Source of the DNA: Arenicola marina
Taxonomy: Eukaryota > Annelida > Polychaeta > Arenicolidae
Reading direction: 5' to 3'
Length of the DNA: 64,000 nt
Assembly: GCA_964019135.1 (NCBI GenBank)
Contig: OZ025249.1
Span: 35,291,759 to 35,355,758, forward strand
Below, piece after piece: positions 10,782 to 23,817 of the stretch. The translations under genes were made by a program, and so were the position numbers. The notes beneath the pieces were generated by a model that saw only the letters and a program-made list of their open reading frames with translations, was not told the DNA's origin and did not search any database. The first letter of the stretch is position 1, and every line of letters begins with the position of its first letter.

Positions 10782-12185
10782 TTTTATAGTTATTGGTGCA
10801 ATATACTGTCTATCCATTGTGAAACAAGGTTTTCCTTACACAAGACGCAAAGATTACAAAGGAAAATTTCCTTTATAGCTTACATGACGCTGCTATATAT
10901 ACTCTGGAGATAAAACACAACCATATATGTGCTGTACTAGCCCTTTTGTGACGATTAATTGCATTAATAAGCGCTTAGTTAGAAGCCCTGGTTGTACATA
11001 TTGTACCGGTATGTACAATCGGACAAGACCAGATGTGGGTTTGAGGCAGCTCTAGGGTCCAGGCATTGGAATGGTGGCTGTGCCGTAGTCTTATAATAGG
11101 GGCCTGATGCAACCGATCTCGGGTCTGGACGAGAGCCGTTAGTCTGTCTACTTGTGTGGACTACATGTTGATGTGGCAGCGCGTTGTTATTTTTTTCTCC
11201 CCTCATCGCTCACCTCAGCATCCCTCCCTCCCCCCCCCCCCCCCCCGCCCCCATCTCCCATCCGCCATCCGCCAGGCTCCACCCGTAAAGCTGGATGATA
11301 TTGCGCCGTTCCATTCCCTCGCTTAACAAGGCAAGGCGCCAGACCAGGTCCTCTGCCCTCCCCTCCCGCCGCACTCCCCGTGTACACTGGCCGTGTCGCA
11401 AGGAGAATCCCCATCTCATGCTCCAGCTCCAATCCTGCTGCGTCAGCAGAGAACGAAAGCAGTCTTGATGCGCGGGACAGGTTTGGAAGCCAGTGTGTAT
11501 GTAGTCCATATGAGCGATCGAACCGGTGCCACGTGGATACGTCTGTGGGTTCCCAATTCTAACACCGGTGCGTGATCATGGCCGTATGCGTGTCTGTTTA
11601 GCGTGAATGAATGGTAGGCTGATGATTACATGTGTATGGCTCATGCTGCTTTCCAATTAAGTGTTGGCGCTAGATATGTGTGTTATAATGTGTCAGCATG
11701 TGCGTGTATGACACTTGTCGTTCCTGGTCTTCGGTGGCTGCTTGTATGGGTCGACCAAGGGTGTATGAGGGAGCCACGCCCTGGGTCGTAGGGTATCAGG
11801 GTATCCGGGCAGACCGTGCCCCCGTCGGACCACGTGGCGGCTGGCTATAATCATGGTCCTTACGCAATAAATACAATTACTCCTCTGTAAAACACTCCAC
11901 GACAAAACACTTGATATATGGATGACAGATGAGTGCATTAATATGTGGGCTTGACCTATTTTATTGGTTTGACCCTGGTGACCCTACCCATCAGCGGATT
12001 TCGGCAGATATTGCGCAATAGTGTGCATGGCCGTTATGTACACGATGTGCGGATAATTCAACATTTATTTGTTTCGAAATTTGTCTTTTACGGCAGTCGC
12101 GTATTATTACAGATCCGTAACGTAATTATGATTCAATCAGTCTGTTTTAATCACAGACATGCGAAAACACTGACTGACGTCGCAG
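10782..12185. other. Gene-free stretch
   Basis: No gene supported. Contains a C-run (11229-11250) and several short overlapping ORFs with no domain content. Confidence 0.55.
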
Positions 12186-12447
12186 CTGGAGTGGGGAGTC
12201 TCCCCGAAGCCTATTGGGTAGCGGGTCTGGCGTCTGTAGAGTGTGCTCCGTCAAACCAGTCCAAGCGAGCGGTGCGTGGTTCGAAGCCCACCTGTGCCAG
12301 TAGGACAAATAACCCATGTTTTTATGGCGAAGAGTAGTAGGGACTTACACCGTGAGACTTGTCTCATCTCGACCTGGACCATTCGTATTGCGCGATATTC
12401 CCTACATATCATATGTTAATGCATCCTACTTAAACGAACCAACCAAA
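12186..12447 (+). mobile_element. tRNA-derived SINE
   Basis: Begins with a tRNA-like head (ggtagcgggtctgg, then the B-box-like ggtgcgtggttcgaagccc) and ends with the tail tcctacttaaacgaaccaacc. Head and tail match the copy at 49301-49553. This shared two-part structure, rather than tRNA folding, supports the SINE call. Confidence 0.75.
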
Positions 12448-15400
12448 TAGGCCTACTATATATATATATAGCTGTTCATGGCTCCTGGTGGCCTCATACA
12501 ATTTCGAATGGAAAAAGTGATAACTCGTGCGGGGCCGGCTTGCTTTAGTTTCTTGCCGCCGCAGACACCCTCAGCACCCCCGTCCCCACCACCCACCCTG
12601 CGCGTCCCCCCATAACCCACTTCTCGCACCGCCGGCACAGCTCGCCCTTCTAAGTCCAACCGTTTTTACCCTTCTCTGATGTGATGACCACCTTCTGCTA
12701 GGTAGTTGCGGGTGCCCCAGTTCAAGCTATTTCATGTTTTTGTTTGTTCTACCGACTAAGCATAGCTCTTAAAAAAGGATAAAGATGCCTCTCCCTCCAC
12801 CAAACGTCGCCTCCCTCTTTGAATAAGTATCAGGCCTGTTTGTCTTACGCGTGTTCCTCGTCTCGAAGTTCACGACCTGGCTACATATAACTGGCGCCAA
12901 GACGTGGTCCGAGCGTGTCGTCACTGTGTTTTGGTGGACTGTAGTACAGTAAGCAGAGTGACGCGGAGTGACACACATAAGGCAAATGGAGTCTTGTCCC
13001 ATCGACACGGTAATTACCTATTCAAGTAAGTTGACAGACATGAATATATGCTGTAACTGTTCCAACAAAGGAGGTGTAGATATAACCTGGGGCTATATGG
13101 TATGTCCTGTAGCATTGTACTGTTATCTATTGGCCGTTTAGCGGGATAAGTGGATAGTTTCAAGGCTTCGTCCGTTGCTAGTTAACTCTGTTGTGATGGC
13201 TTTCCTTCTTATTGGCCGATGTCAAATAAAATAGACTGAATGGAGGCAATACAAGCCAAGATGACATAAAGACCGTTGGTTTGTCCTAGATATTTTCGGT
13301 TTGCGTTTATGTCTATGCCTGGATGCACCAGAGGGCGCCACCAGCGGAAGTTACGCAGTGACTCGCGCCGTATAACACTCCTCCGCCTGTTTAGCCCTGG
13401 CGGGACTTTTGGTTGCTCCACGAACAAAGGTGTAACCTGTTGGTCATATCGCGACGATGGGAAGGGTCACAGCAGAATGGAGCCATGTCTCCGGGAGTAA
13501 CCCCATACTCTTTGTGAGGAGAGACATCCCTCAAGTTACTAAGGGGGCCCACTCATGCTTCGTCACAAGTCGTTTTATTCACACATGAAACCCCCATAGC
13601 TTTAGAACTTCCTATGGCGTGATGCTAGTAGGCATGCGTTATTTCGATGAATTATTATATGTTGACTGACCGCAACACGGGTAGAGACCTAGTAGCATAC
13701 GTGAGACCCGCTTTGCATGTACAGTTTCTTTGAAACTGTTTTTAATTTCACTGCTATCTATGTTCGTTTGGCCTATAGCTACCAATAATATATCGCCCCC
13801 CCCCCCCGATTCATGATTGTAGTGTCAAAGCCCGGCATGAATTCACATGAATTCAAAGGAACCATTCTTTTCTAGTTCTGGTATGCCATATTAAGTTTTA
13901 AACAATAATTGTTTGTTCATTTTTGTTGACCATTATTATGTACATAACGATGCAAACTTGTACTTGTGCAAATGTTCTATTCTTGTGTGGATTTTATATG
14001 TAAGTTTATTTGCGAAATGCTTGACAATCTATGAAATAGCCCCTACACGTCTGTGACGCAGACAAATATATATGCGCACCGCATGGGTTTGATATGATGA
14101 TCACGGTTCGGGGGTCCTATTGATTATACGTCAAGTCAGCGTCACGTGTATGCCTCCCGAGGTGGAAGCGGTGCCCCCACAAGATAACGTCCGTCTCGTT
14201 GTGAATGTGACGTAAGCAACATGCGTTTTAAGACGTTCCCGATAATGAGTTGAAATTAATGGTAAAAGAACACGGTTGGTGGCTGGCTGGCTGGCCGTGT
14301 AAGTTTTTGTACGAGCCGATTGCTGCCAAGAACGTCCACCCACCCACCTCGGGGACTCCATTTCCCGATGCCGTGAATCTCGTTGACTGGCCGTTGGGGT
14401 TCTCACTTGTTGCCATGCCCGTTGATTTCGTTGTGAACCTCGACGACGCGAGGAAGAAGGTTTCGAAGGCGGCTTGACTGACCATCTGGCTGGTCATACG
14501 GCCGTGGGGGCTTCCCTTCTACATAGACCAGCAAGGCTAACGTTGATTCAGAAGTAAGTAGGCTGCTCGCTGATGGTGACCCCACCCCGCCCCCCTCCCC
14601 GTCATGGTAACCCCACGGGAGCACGTGCTGGGCCGCCACCGGACCTTCTGCCTGGGACCCCCCCACCCTCCTGCAGGCCATAGCGACGCCCTCATGTCGG
14701 CGGTCACTGGCCTTAATATGTGAACACTATCGGGTTACATCGGGGCTCCGGGCGGTGCATTATTCCTCCTTTAACCCATCAATCTGGACCAATTCCTGGA
14801 TCTCCACTTCTCTCCGAGTTTCTACTGTACGCCCTGGGCCAACAGCCTCATATATACATCCCTCGCCTCTTCGCCATCATCATCAGCACTCACGCCGCAC
14901 GCCCGCATTCCTCTACGGTACGCCTCGGGTGTGGCTGTGCTATCTCCTTCGGCGTCAGGTGTTTGCAGGAGTGCTATATGAGTCCTGCCCTTTCCGTAAC
15001 CCGCTCTGTTTTCGACTGCTATCAATCTCTGCCTCCAGGTGGGGCCTCCAAACAATTGTCCTTCGGGCTGGAATAGCCTCCAGACGTTGATAAGGGCATG
15101 GTACCAGTTACTCTCACTGCATGTGGCACTTTAATTGCCACTTATTTCTCGTTAATCCGGAGTTTTACTGACTGACAATGCTAGCGATTGGGACAATGGC
15201 TCTTCGGCGATCCGTATACATAGCCAGTGTGAGGCAGCCGTTAGCGTGTACACCGTGCCATGTACCATAACTTCGCCGTCAATATTCGTTTCTTCTTGTT
15301 CGTTTAACTACCTTGCTAAGAATATTTCAGATTTTCCCCACACTGCACGTCGTCTGAACCTCGGATTATGCGATATAGGCTGGACGGTTGCTAATGAGTT

Positions 15401-15960
15401 TGAAATTTACATTTTTCATCATTCAGTAATCGGAAGCAGCGTCACGCTGTCTAATTTATTCTGTTGTTCTGACTCGGCGCTGTCTGTTGCCATTGGAGAC
15501 ACAGTGTATATAGCGCTGACCGTTTTTTTTCAGACCGCCCAGTGATCCTGTCTAGACGATAGGCTGATGGCTGGGTGGGTGGGCGTTTTGGTGAAGGGTG
15601 AGGTGCGGTCTGCCTTGGGGGGGGGGGGGGGGGGGTTAACATGGACTGGGGAGGGTGTGAGATGTGAAAGCGGAACCAAACGATTTTCTCCGTTGCCGGG
15701 CCGAGAAGCGACCAGTTTTGTCCTCGGCCTGGCTGCTGCTATTCCAGACATTCTGGGCCGCCTGACGTGCCCAACACTGCGTATTGGCGGTTGTCTTGGC
15801 AATGTGGATCAGTTGCAATGGCGAGTGGCGGTTACAGTCCGTCCTGTCTCCTCTCCCCATCGCGGTCCAACGGTTGACCGATTGATCACTGATTTATCGA
15901 TAATACCTCGCTTTAGTGTGTCGGGAGTCCCAAGTTCGCGTGACTTATTGCGCCCTGATC
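12448..15960. other. Gene-free stretch with low-complexity patches
   Basis: No coding exon recognised on either strand. C-run at 13796-13807, a G-run at 15617-15635, and scattered short ORFs in several frames that overlap one another. Nothing else supported. Confidence 0.55.
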
Positions 15961-15967
15961 TAGCTTT

Positions 15968-16594
15968 GTGTCTATATCCCTGATATACTTACCATGGGTC
16001 CATGTTTATATCCCTGATATAAGACCTGGTTACTTACCATGGGTCTATGTTTATATCCCTGATATAACACCTGGGTACTTACTATGGGTCCATGTTTATA
16101 TCCCTGGTATACTGACTATGGGTCCATGTTTATATCCCTGATATAAGACCTGGGTACTTACCATGAGTCTATGTCTATATCCCTGATATAAGACCTGGGT
16201 ACTTACCATGGGTCCATGTTTATATCCCTGATATAAGACCTGGGTACTTACCATGGGTCTATGTTTATATCCCTGATATAACACCTGGGTACTTACTATG
16301 GGTCCATGTTTATATCCCTGGTATACTGACTATGGGTCCATGTTTATATCCCTGATATAAGACCTGGGTACTTACCATGGGTCTATGTTTATATCCCGGA
16401 TATAAGACCTGGGTACTTACCATGGGTCCATGTTTATATCCCTGATATAAGACCTGGGTACTTACCATGGGTCCATGTTTATATCCCTGATATAAGACCT
16501 GGATACTTACCATGGGTCCATGTTTATATCCCTGATATAAGACCTGGGTACTTACCATGGGTCAATGTTTATATCCCTGATATAAGACCTGGGT
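15968..16594. repeat. 45 bp minisatellite (about 14 units)
   Basis: Unit contains gacctgggtacttaccatgg and tttatatccctgatataa. Two truncated units (ending 'ggtatactgac') occur about 214 bp apart in the same context, showing that a multi-unit block was itself duplicated. It encodes a spurious repeat peptide (LYQGYKHGPMVSTQV) on the minus strand. Confidence 0.95.
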
Positions 16595-16599
16595 CTTGA

Positions 16600-16757
16600 C
16601 ACACAGTAGAACCTAGTTTGGTCAGTCTATTGTCAATGAACCTTGGTTACAGGTTGATATTACGTAGGTCTGGTCAGTCCATTGTCAATAAACGTGGGTC
16701 ACAGGTTGACATTACATAGGTCTGGTCATTCAACTGTCAATGAACATGGCTCACAGT
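16600..16757. repeat. About 61 bp tandem repeat, about 2.5 units
   Basis: Diverged units built on 'ggtctggtcagtccattgtc', 'aatgaac.tgg.tcacagg' and 'ttgacattac'. Directly follows the 45 bp array but is unrelated in sequence. Confidence 0.85.
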
Positions 16758-16774
16758 TTAGCGCTTCGATTTGA

Positions 16775-17028
16775 CGTGGACCCCCCCCCCCCCGTTTTTG
16801 TTTTTAGGAAGAACCCTAAGGCGCCCTGACCCCCCCCCCCTTTTCGATGGACCCCCCCTCCCGCCCGGTCGTCTCAAAAGTGGTCGATCCTTCGGTCGCT
16901 ATTGTGTTCAGAGCCCCGCCCCCTCCCTTCCAATCGCGGTCGCAAATTTGGATCCCCTCCCGCCCCGATCGCAAGTTTGGACCCCCCCCCCCCCCCCCCT
17001 TTTTCACATTCCTGGATCCGCCCTGCTG
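16775..17028. mobile_element. C-run-rich element ending in 'cctggatccgccctgctg'
   Basis: Runs of C up to about 18, 'gtttggaccc' and 'tttggatccc' modules, and a right end that is the reverse complement of the cagtggcggatccagg terminus seen at 6528. Its left end is not clear. Confidence 0.4.
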
Positions 17029-19194
17029 TACGCTGTACATATACATGTAAGCGCCAGCTGTCTCTTCATGACGTCTCTCGAGTCGGCCGCTCAATCCTGG
17101 GGCCGTCGCATAGCGGCCGGTCTGTCGTTCTGTATGTCCCCGGCACCCCCGACCCTGGTGACACAGACGCCAGGTACACGGGTGTTTACATTGACAGCCG
17201 GGCAAGTGCTGTGTTTATAAAGGTCGGAATGCTTCGCAAAGTTACCAACCGAGGTATTGAGAAGAAAATGCCTTTGTTGTGACCTGATTAATTGTGCTGA
17301 GCACACATTCAACCTGTTTGAATTTAATCTAAACGTAAGTTTCAATCTCTGACCTCTTTTAACTATGTTTGTACTTTTAACCGTGTTATATTACTCAGAT
17401 GTTTTGCAAGTAAAAACTGTCTAGCTAATAATGGTAAAGACCGCGACTCTTGGTTTGCCGGTTTTTAGAGCCACACCTACGTGACATTGTGCTGTGGGCG
17501 CTGCCGCTCGACCCGTCGGCGCCGCACTTCATATCTGGGTAGCCTAGCTATCACGCAGTTTTTGGGACGTAAAGGACGGTATAGAACGCCTGTCGCACTA
17601 GCGCTGACCGCCCACGGCTGGGGAAGTACGCCACTCCACCCCAGGGTGGCGGTGGGGGAGGATCGCTGACCTGATATATTGGGAATCTCCGGGCGTGTGG
17701 CGTCCCTATCTGTCCGCCGTCACCAGCCGTCCAGGCGGCCATCAGCCACCATTCCGTGACCGTCGCGTTATTTAGCGAGGCTCTCACGTATAAGGCGACA
17801 TCGAGACAGAAGGCTGTTTTACATTTGGTCGTCACATAATGATGCTAACACATCTGGCTGTGAAAAGTTAACAATGCTTTGCATCTTGTTCAGTGCGAAC
17901 AGATAGGTTTGTTCATTGCGAGCAAATATGCCTTTGAACGTAAGATCACGACGCTTTCCTGGTACCAAGGAGCGAGTAAATCGGACAGATGCCGCTGCGG
18001 ACGTATGGGGGCTCAACACAGTCTCCGCCACTGCCCTATTTCGCTCTCTCTCTCTCGTGTCTCCTTCCCTCCGTCTCTCGGTCTGGCTTAATACAAGGGG
18101 GCCTAACGCTTGCCCTCTCTGCCCTCCTCTGAATGCATGAAGCCCGCAATATATCAACCTAGTTTATGTTTTCACGGTGGCCAAGGTATTACGTATTAAT
18201 TACCTGTCTACGTAGTGCTGGGTTCCTACTAACCGTGTATGCAACATTGCTTAACGTGCGGCGCGTATTGATTTCATTGGTTCAACCTACTCCTGAACCG
18301 GATGGAGCCCTGTTCGATCTAGTTCGATTTAGTTTAGATTTATGTTCACCTTATGATCTTAACGAAAGCAAATTAGGAAAAAGATGACATTTTCCCGCAG
18401 ACTGTGTCTATGTACGGGTACCTCGTCTTTGAATTTGTGGCCCCAGCGGGCCCGCTTTTTGTATCTGTGAGGTGGTACGCTATGTCATGCCTTATACCTC
18501 ATGCCTCATGCCATATTTTTATTGTCAAATCTATTGATCGAAAGTTTCGACATATGACATCATGTCTTTCAACCACTGAAAGTCAGTGCGCGATGACCCA
18601 ATTTAGCCTTCATGCACACCCAAGTGGTATAACACACCAACATTTGATTTCACAGTGAATGGGAGGGTTTGAGGAAGATGTTCCCCCTTGTCGCCAATAA
18701 TGTGTATATTGCTGTATATTGCCGGAAAGAGAAGCGAGGGGAGTGGGACCTAAAACCAGCCTTTTCTGTTAGCCTGGCAGATATACCCATACCACACCAT
18801 AAGAGTCTCATGCATGGCCGCCTGAGCTGTATCTCTGTCTTAATTGGTCGTGTCGCATCTTTCTCCGGATCACAGGTACCCATTGTACCCCGGTGTCACT
18901 ATCTTGCCGTCGCCTCCCTATAATTTGAACAATTGTAGAGCAGGAGTGGCATATAGATGGCCCATTGTCGCGGTGTGTAAAGGGCCATCTACCCGAGGCG
19001 GTCTTGGCGTCGCCGCTTGAGATATATTGTATCTAGGCCACCACCATAGCTTGTTCTCAAAACAAACGTTAACCGATAGTTTGACAGGCGACTGAAGCTT
19101 GACGGTACGTGAACACTGCTATCAACTGCACTACACTCTTCGTTTGCCCCCTATATACTCTTGCCGCCAAACAATACATTCTAGTGCCCCTCTT
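17029..19194. other. Gene-free stretch
   Basis: Several overlapping short ORFs (60-126 codons) in different frames, none with recognisable domain, splice or codon-bias support. No gene called. Confidence 0.5.
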
Positions 19195-19312
19195 CTAAAA
19201 CCTATAAAACACTAAAACTGCAAAAACCTATAAAACTAAACAAATAATACCCACTAAAACTGCAAAAACCTATAAAACTAAACAAAAAATACCCACTCGA
19301 ACTGCAAATATA
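19195..19312 (+). repeat. 42 bp A-rich tandem repeat, about 2.7 units
   Basis: Units share aaaactgcaaaaacctataa followed by aactaaacaaa and tacccact; A-rich on the plus strand. Confidence 0.9.
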
Positions 19313-21111
19313 TGTCCCGCACTTGCAATATATAAAGGGTTATATCAACAGGTTTCTATCTTTGAACCATGATACCTAGTTTGTGGCTTAAGAGGTTTGG
19401 TGCAGCAAGGTTGGCCAAGCAGTGGCATTAGAGGCTTGAACTTGATGATATGACGCCCACGTTCGACGTTCCTGCTTGAGCTTCTTGCATCACCCAAGGC
19501 GTCCCCTTCTTGTCATGTATTGGAACAAGCTCTAATGGGCCACCATGGTTCAGAGTACCGGCCACATGTCTGCTACCCGGTGAGTAATGAAGAAAGCTAT
19601 AGTGTAATATGGAGCTTGTTTTAACGTCTAATTAACATTTAACATTGTTCTGCCCCCTGTAATTCTGTCAGCTGCATGTTATGTGTGCGGCGATACGAAA
19701 TATGCTGATATAAAGCTGGATTAAATCTTTGCTAAACCTCTGCGATATGTGGCTGTTAAACCCGCAATCGGTGGAATCGTCGTATGTACGTTAAATGATT
19801 CAGATAAATGGTAGACGGTATTGAGTTATGTGTAGCAATTGTTTGTGTCACACTAGGGAGAGAATGAATTTAAGTGTCTGCAACGTGTAAGTTTAGAAGT
19901 TGTTCAGCTAGAGAGTTGTAGTCTAAATTCCACATGCTTCTAACGTTCTAAAGTCTCGCCGGCGTGGGTCGGTGGGCAATAGGCAATGGTAAGGCAGTAC
20001 ACATAGCCTGGCGTCAGTCTGGGACGCTATAAGTCTACACCCTTCATACGAAGGACAAATGCCGTGACGTTAATGCTCTAGCAAGACGTTCGACGCTTGT
20101 ACAACGAGGTAAGAAGGTGTACGGCACTTTCATGGGGGAACTTTGGGCTTTAAAATAGTTTGCACCGGCTAAACGTCTGACCTGGTTCCTGGTGATGGGG
20201 AGGTGGAGTGCGTGGGGGGGGGGGGGAGGGGTGAAAGATGACTAGGTGCCGAATATTGCTGCGGTGACAATGCGTACGCAACGACTGAACGTAGTGTTCT
20301 GTCAACATCTCAGCCAAAGGGGTTCACAAAGAAGTTATTGACATTAGATGTTCATTACACCATTACAACACCCTAGACTGAATTTTGCGCCATTTGCTCG
20401 AAGGGCCACGTGGTAAATTTGATGCATGATATAGGGCATTCAAGGTATCCACTATACAGCTGCCTTCAGTTTTATAGATGGAGTTCTAAGAACTAGTTTG
20501 AGGGTAAGAGCTTTTGGATTATCTGCATGTCACTGCCCAACAACCGGTAAGCATGTAAGACTTATGTAGGTCTGAAGAATGATTTTGTGTTATGATTTAA
20601 TGTTAACGCATTTGACCTCGATAGTGAAATTTTATTTTGCTTGATGAATCACCAGTTATTAATACCAAGACAAGTGCATTATTTTGCGAATTTCTTTCAG
20701 ATACGTTGACTTTTCCCTTTAACTAGCCGCCCAGTATAGATGTGAGACTGGTGACTGGTCTATCCATCACCAGGGCGATAAGCGAGCTTAGCTTTCAGCC
20801 ACACGTCTGTCGTAGGCGTGTGTTATCGCGATATGCCTGAGAGTTCCCCTCCCTTGAGACCGTCATGGCCTACATCACCGGTAAAACGTGGCATGGGTAG
20901 GCCGGTATTTTGTTCTTTATTCTGAAGGCGTAGGGACTGTCATGAGAGGCCTCCGTTGAAGATACGTCCTGTGGATATACATTAGATCTTTCAACACGGG
21001 TGGTTTATAAAATTAATCGTCAACAAAACGCGTTTCCCAGATGGCGTATCACTCTTTATGCATACATCTGTGACAGTGGCAGTGTCTGGAAAAAGTTGTA
21101 AAGTTCTACAG
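19313..21111. other. Gene-free stretch
   Basis: No ORF of note, no RNA gene recognised. A G-run lies at 20214-20226. Base composition is balanced. Confidence 0.6.
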
Positions 21112-21670
21112 TGTGACCCACAACCTGTCCATTTACACACGTCTGATCCAAAACCTGTCCATTTACACACGTCTGACCCACAACCTGTCCATTTACACAC
21201 GTCTGACCCACAACCTGTCCATTTACACACGTCTGACCCACAACCTGTCCATTTACACACGTCTGACCCACAACCTGTCCATTTACACACGTCTGACCCA
21301 CAACCTGTCCATTTACACACGTCTGACCCACAACCTGTCCATTTACACACGTCTGACCCACAACCTGTCCATTTACACACGTCTGACCCACAACCTGTCC
21401 ATTTACACACGTCTGACCCACAACCGGTCCATTTACACACGTCTGACCCACAACCTGTCCATTTACACACGTCTAACCCACAACCTGTCCATTTACACAC
21501 GTCTGACCCACAACCTGTCCATTTACACACGTCTGACCCACAACCTGTCCATTTACACACGTCTGACCCACAACCTGTCCATTTACACACGTCTGACCCA
21601 CAAAATGTGCATTTACACACGTCTGACCCACAACCCGTCCACTTACACACGTCTGACCCACAACCGGTCC
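21112..21670 (+). repeat. 30 bp minisatellite, near-identical units (about 18.5)
   Basis: Unit gacccacaacctgtccattt plus acacacgtct; most copies are identical and are in register with 60-base blocks. Because 30 is divisible by three and lacks stops, it gives long spurious ORFs on both strands (plus: SDPQPVHLHT cycle; minus: KWTGCGSDVC cycle). Confidence 0.98.
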
Positions 21671-22290
21671 ATTTCGACAGTCTGACCATCAACTTATCCA
21701 GTTCCAGTCTGACCCAAAAACCTGTCCAGTTTCACAGTTTGCCCCACTACCTGTCCAGTTCCAGTCTGACCTACAACCTGTCCAGTTATACAGTCTGACC
21801 CACAACCTGACCAGTTACAGTCTGACCCAAAACCTGACCAGTTACACAGTCTGACCCACAACCTGTCCAGCTCCAGTCTGACCCACAACCTGACCAGTTA
21901 CAGTCTGGCCCACAACCTGTCCAGCTCCAGTCTGGCCCACAACCTGTCCAGTTACTCAGTCTGACCCACAACCTGACCAGTTACAGTCTGACCCACAACC
22001 TGTCCAGTTCCAGTCTGACCCACAACCTGTCCAGCTCCAGTCTGACCCACACCCTGACCAGTTACACAGTCTGACCCACAAGCTGTCCAGCTCCAATCTG
22101 ACCCACAACCTGTCCAGTTACACAGTCTGACCCACAACCTGTCCAGTTACACAGTTTGCCCCACAACCAATCCAGTTACACAGTCTGACCCACAACCTGT
22201 CCAGCTCCAGTCTGACCCACAGTTACACAGTCTGACCCATAACCTGTCCAGTTACCCAGTCTGACCCACAACCTGTCCAGCTTCACGAAT
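21671..22290 (+). repeat. Degenerate continuation of the 30 bp array
   Basis: Same core (agtctgacccacaacctgtc then cagtt/cagctc) but with variable unit length and many substitutions and indels. Looks like the old, unhomogenised flank of the same satellite. Confidence 0.9.
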
Positions 22291-23378
22291 CTCTTAACGT
22301 ACTTATTATGTTTACCCCATACTCTGTGAATGATGGGATTTAGGTTGATTGTAATTACAATCTCAACCAGTCCCGTGGTTAACGTCCTATCTAGCTGCAT
22401 TAGTTCATGGTGTGAATCTCTGGCTGGAATAGAGCCTCGCATTTATGCCGAAGCGAGCGTGAGCTTGTAGAGCGGCGCCGGCTCTTCGCTGTCGGGTGAA
22501 TTCTATTTATGCAGATTGGTGTTGTGACGGACTATTGATGCCTCGGTAAAGTCAATAAGACGCAATTCACGGTCTCTCGTCCGTATTTCAAAGTGCCGCC
22601 AGCTAACGATCGATCCCCTATTCACAGCCACCGATGTCTTTTTTCCCCCCGGGTTCCTTCATGCCTGCGTCACCGCGACCAGCATTTGTGTAGTCTGGTC
22701 CCACTATCGGGGAAATACGAAGGGGGTCTGCTACCTAAACACAACGCGATTCAATTCTAACTATAGCGATGGTGGCTCCTATGGGACCGGTGATAATGCG
22801 GGCCGAGTGTCTGGTTAATGGCTTGGTCTGTAATAACGAAACTAATGTTTTATCCCCCGTATCAGAAACAGACTGAGCGCCGCCATATTGCCACATTGAG
22901 TAAGTAAGCCAGTATGGGGCGGGAGACAATGTGGGTAAAGCGGGTAAAGCATATAACCGATGGTACCGTTATAACGCACTAGGCCATCTACATCTATGTA
23001 AAATGAGGACTGCATTTGCATGATGAGAGACACACAATAGCAGGCCAACACGCCACGATTTGGTGACGTTTGCCACCAACTGGGTCACTGTTTAACACAT
23101 TTGTATTCCACCCCTCGTAGCGTGTGCCTGTGACTGGATCTCCCAGTCGATTGTGTTTTCGGTCTGTGGTAACACTGTGGGTGCTATGTCCGAGGCGCAG
23201 AAGTAGGTGAATCTTGTGTCAATGTTTGCCTTGATGTCGGTACCGTCTGCTTTGTCACGTAGCCAGCCAACCTTACTACTAGTCCCTGGCTGGATAATAA
23301 TGAAGGGAGTCGTCTGCCTGTGGGGAGGACATCGTCACCGTGTGACCTCTGTCCTGTGGCGGATTTCACGAACGCAGT
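22291..23378. other. Gene-free stretch
   Basis: No coding feature supported; ordinary single-copy-looking DNA between two satellites. Confidence 0.6.
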
Positions 23379-23381
23379 TTC

Positions 23382-23459
23382 GCCGACTACGGGGCTTAGA
23401 CGGTTAAGGTTAACAGGTAACTTATAGGCAATTTTTGCCGACTAAGCCCCGTAGCCGGC
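23382..23459. repeat. Short foldback: 22 bp inverted arms
   Basis: Arm gccgactacggggcttagac(gg) at 23382-23403 and its near-perfect inverse at 23438-23459 (ending cgtagccggc), separated by 34 bp. Flanking bases also partly pair. Candidate tiny MITE or transcript hairpin. Confidence 0.85.
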
Positions 23460-23817
23460 TAAATAATGTACGTGAGATAGGCCCATGGCGTGAGTAGATC
23501 CGTGGAGTCCAGGTTTATGGGCTATATGCGCAGTTTATAGCTGCTATAAGAAACGACATATAACGGCTTCGGGGAAAAGGTGTCAGATAAAAAAATGTGG
23601 CCCTCTTGTAAAGGTAACACCGCCGGGGGGGGGGGGGGGCACGTGGTCTATTCGTCACAGCGATGGGCGTCGAGGGGGCTTTTCTTATGATAGATCAACT
23701 CAGGAGGGCGTGTGATAGAGGTGCTAGGCGATAATCATGTATAGAATTTGTCGATCACGTTTTTCCATATATAATTATAATTTTGATATTTGACGTTAGG
23801 ATCGGACCTCCCGATAT

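Noticed and set aside
11210..11509. Overlapping short ORFs on both strands around 11.2-11.5 kb
   Set aside because: Generated by a C-run and GC-rich sequence; no consistent frame or domain.
20991..21798. 233- and 246-residue repeat ORFs on opposite strands
   Set aside because: Both read the 30 bp satellite; no non-repeat domain and no splice context.
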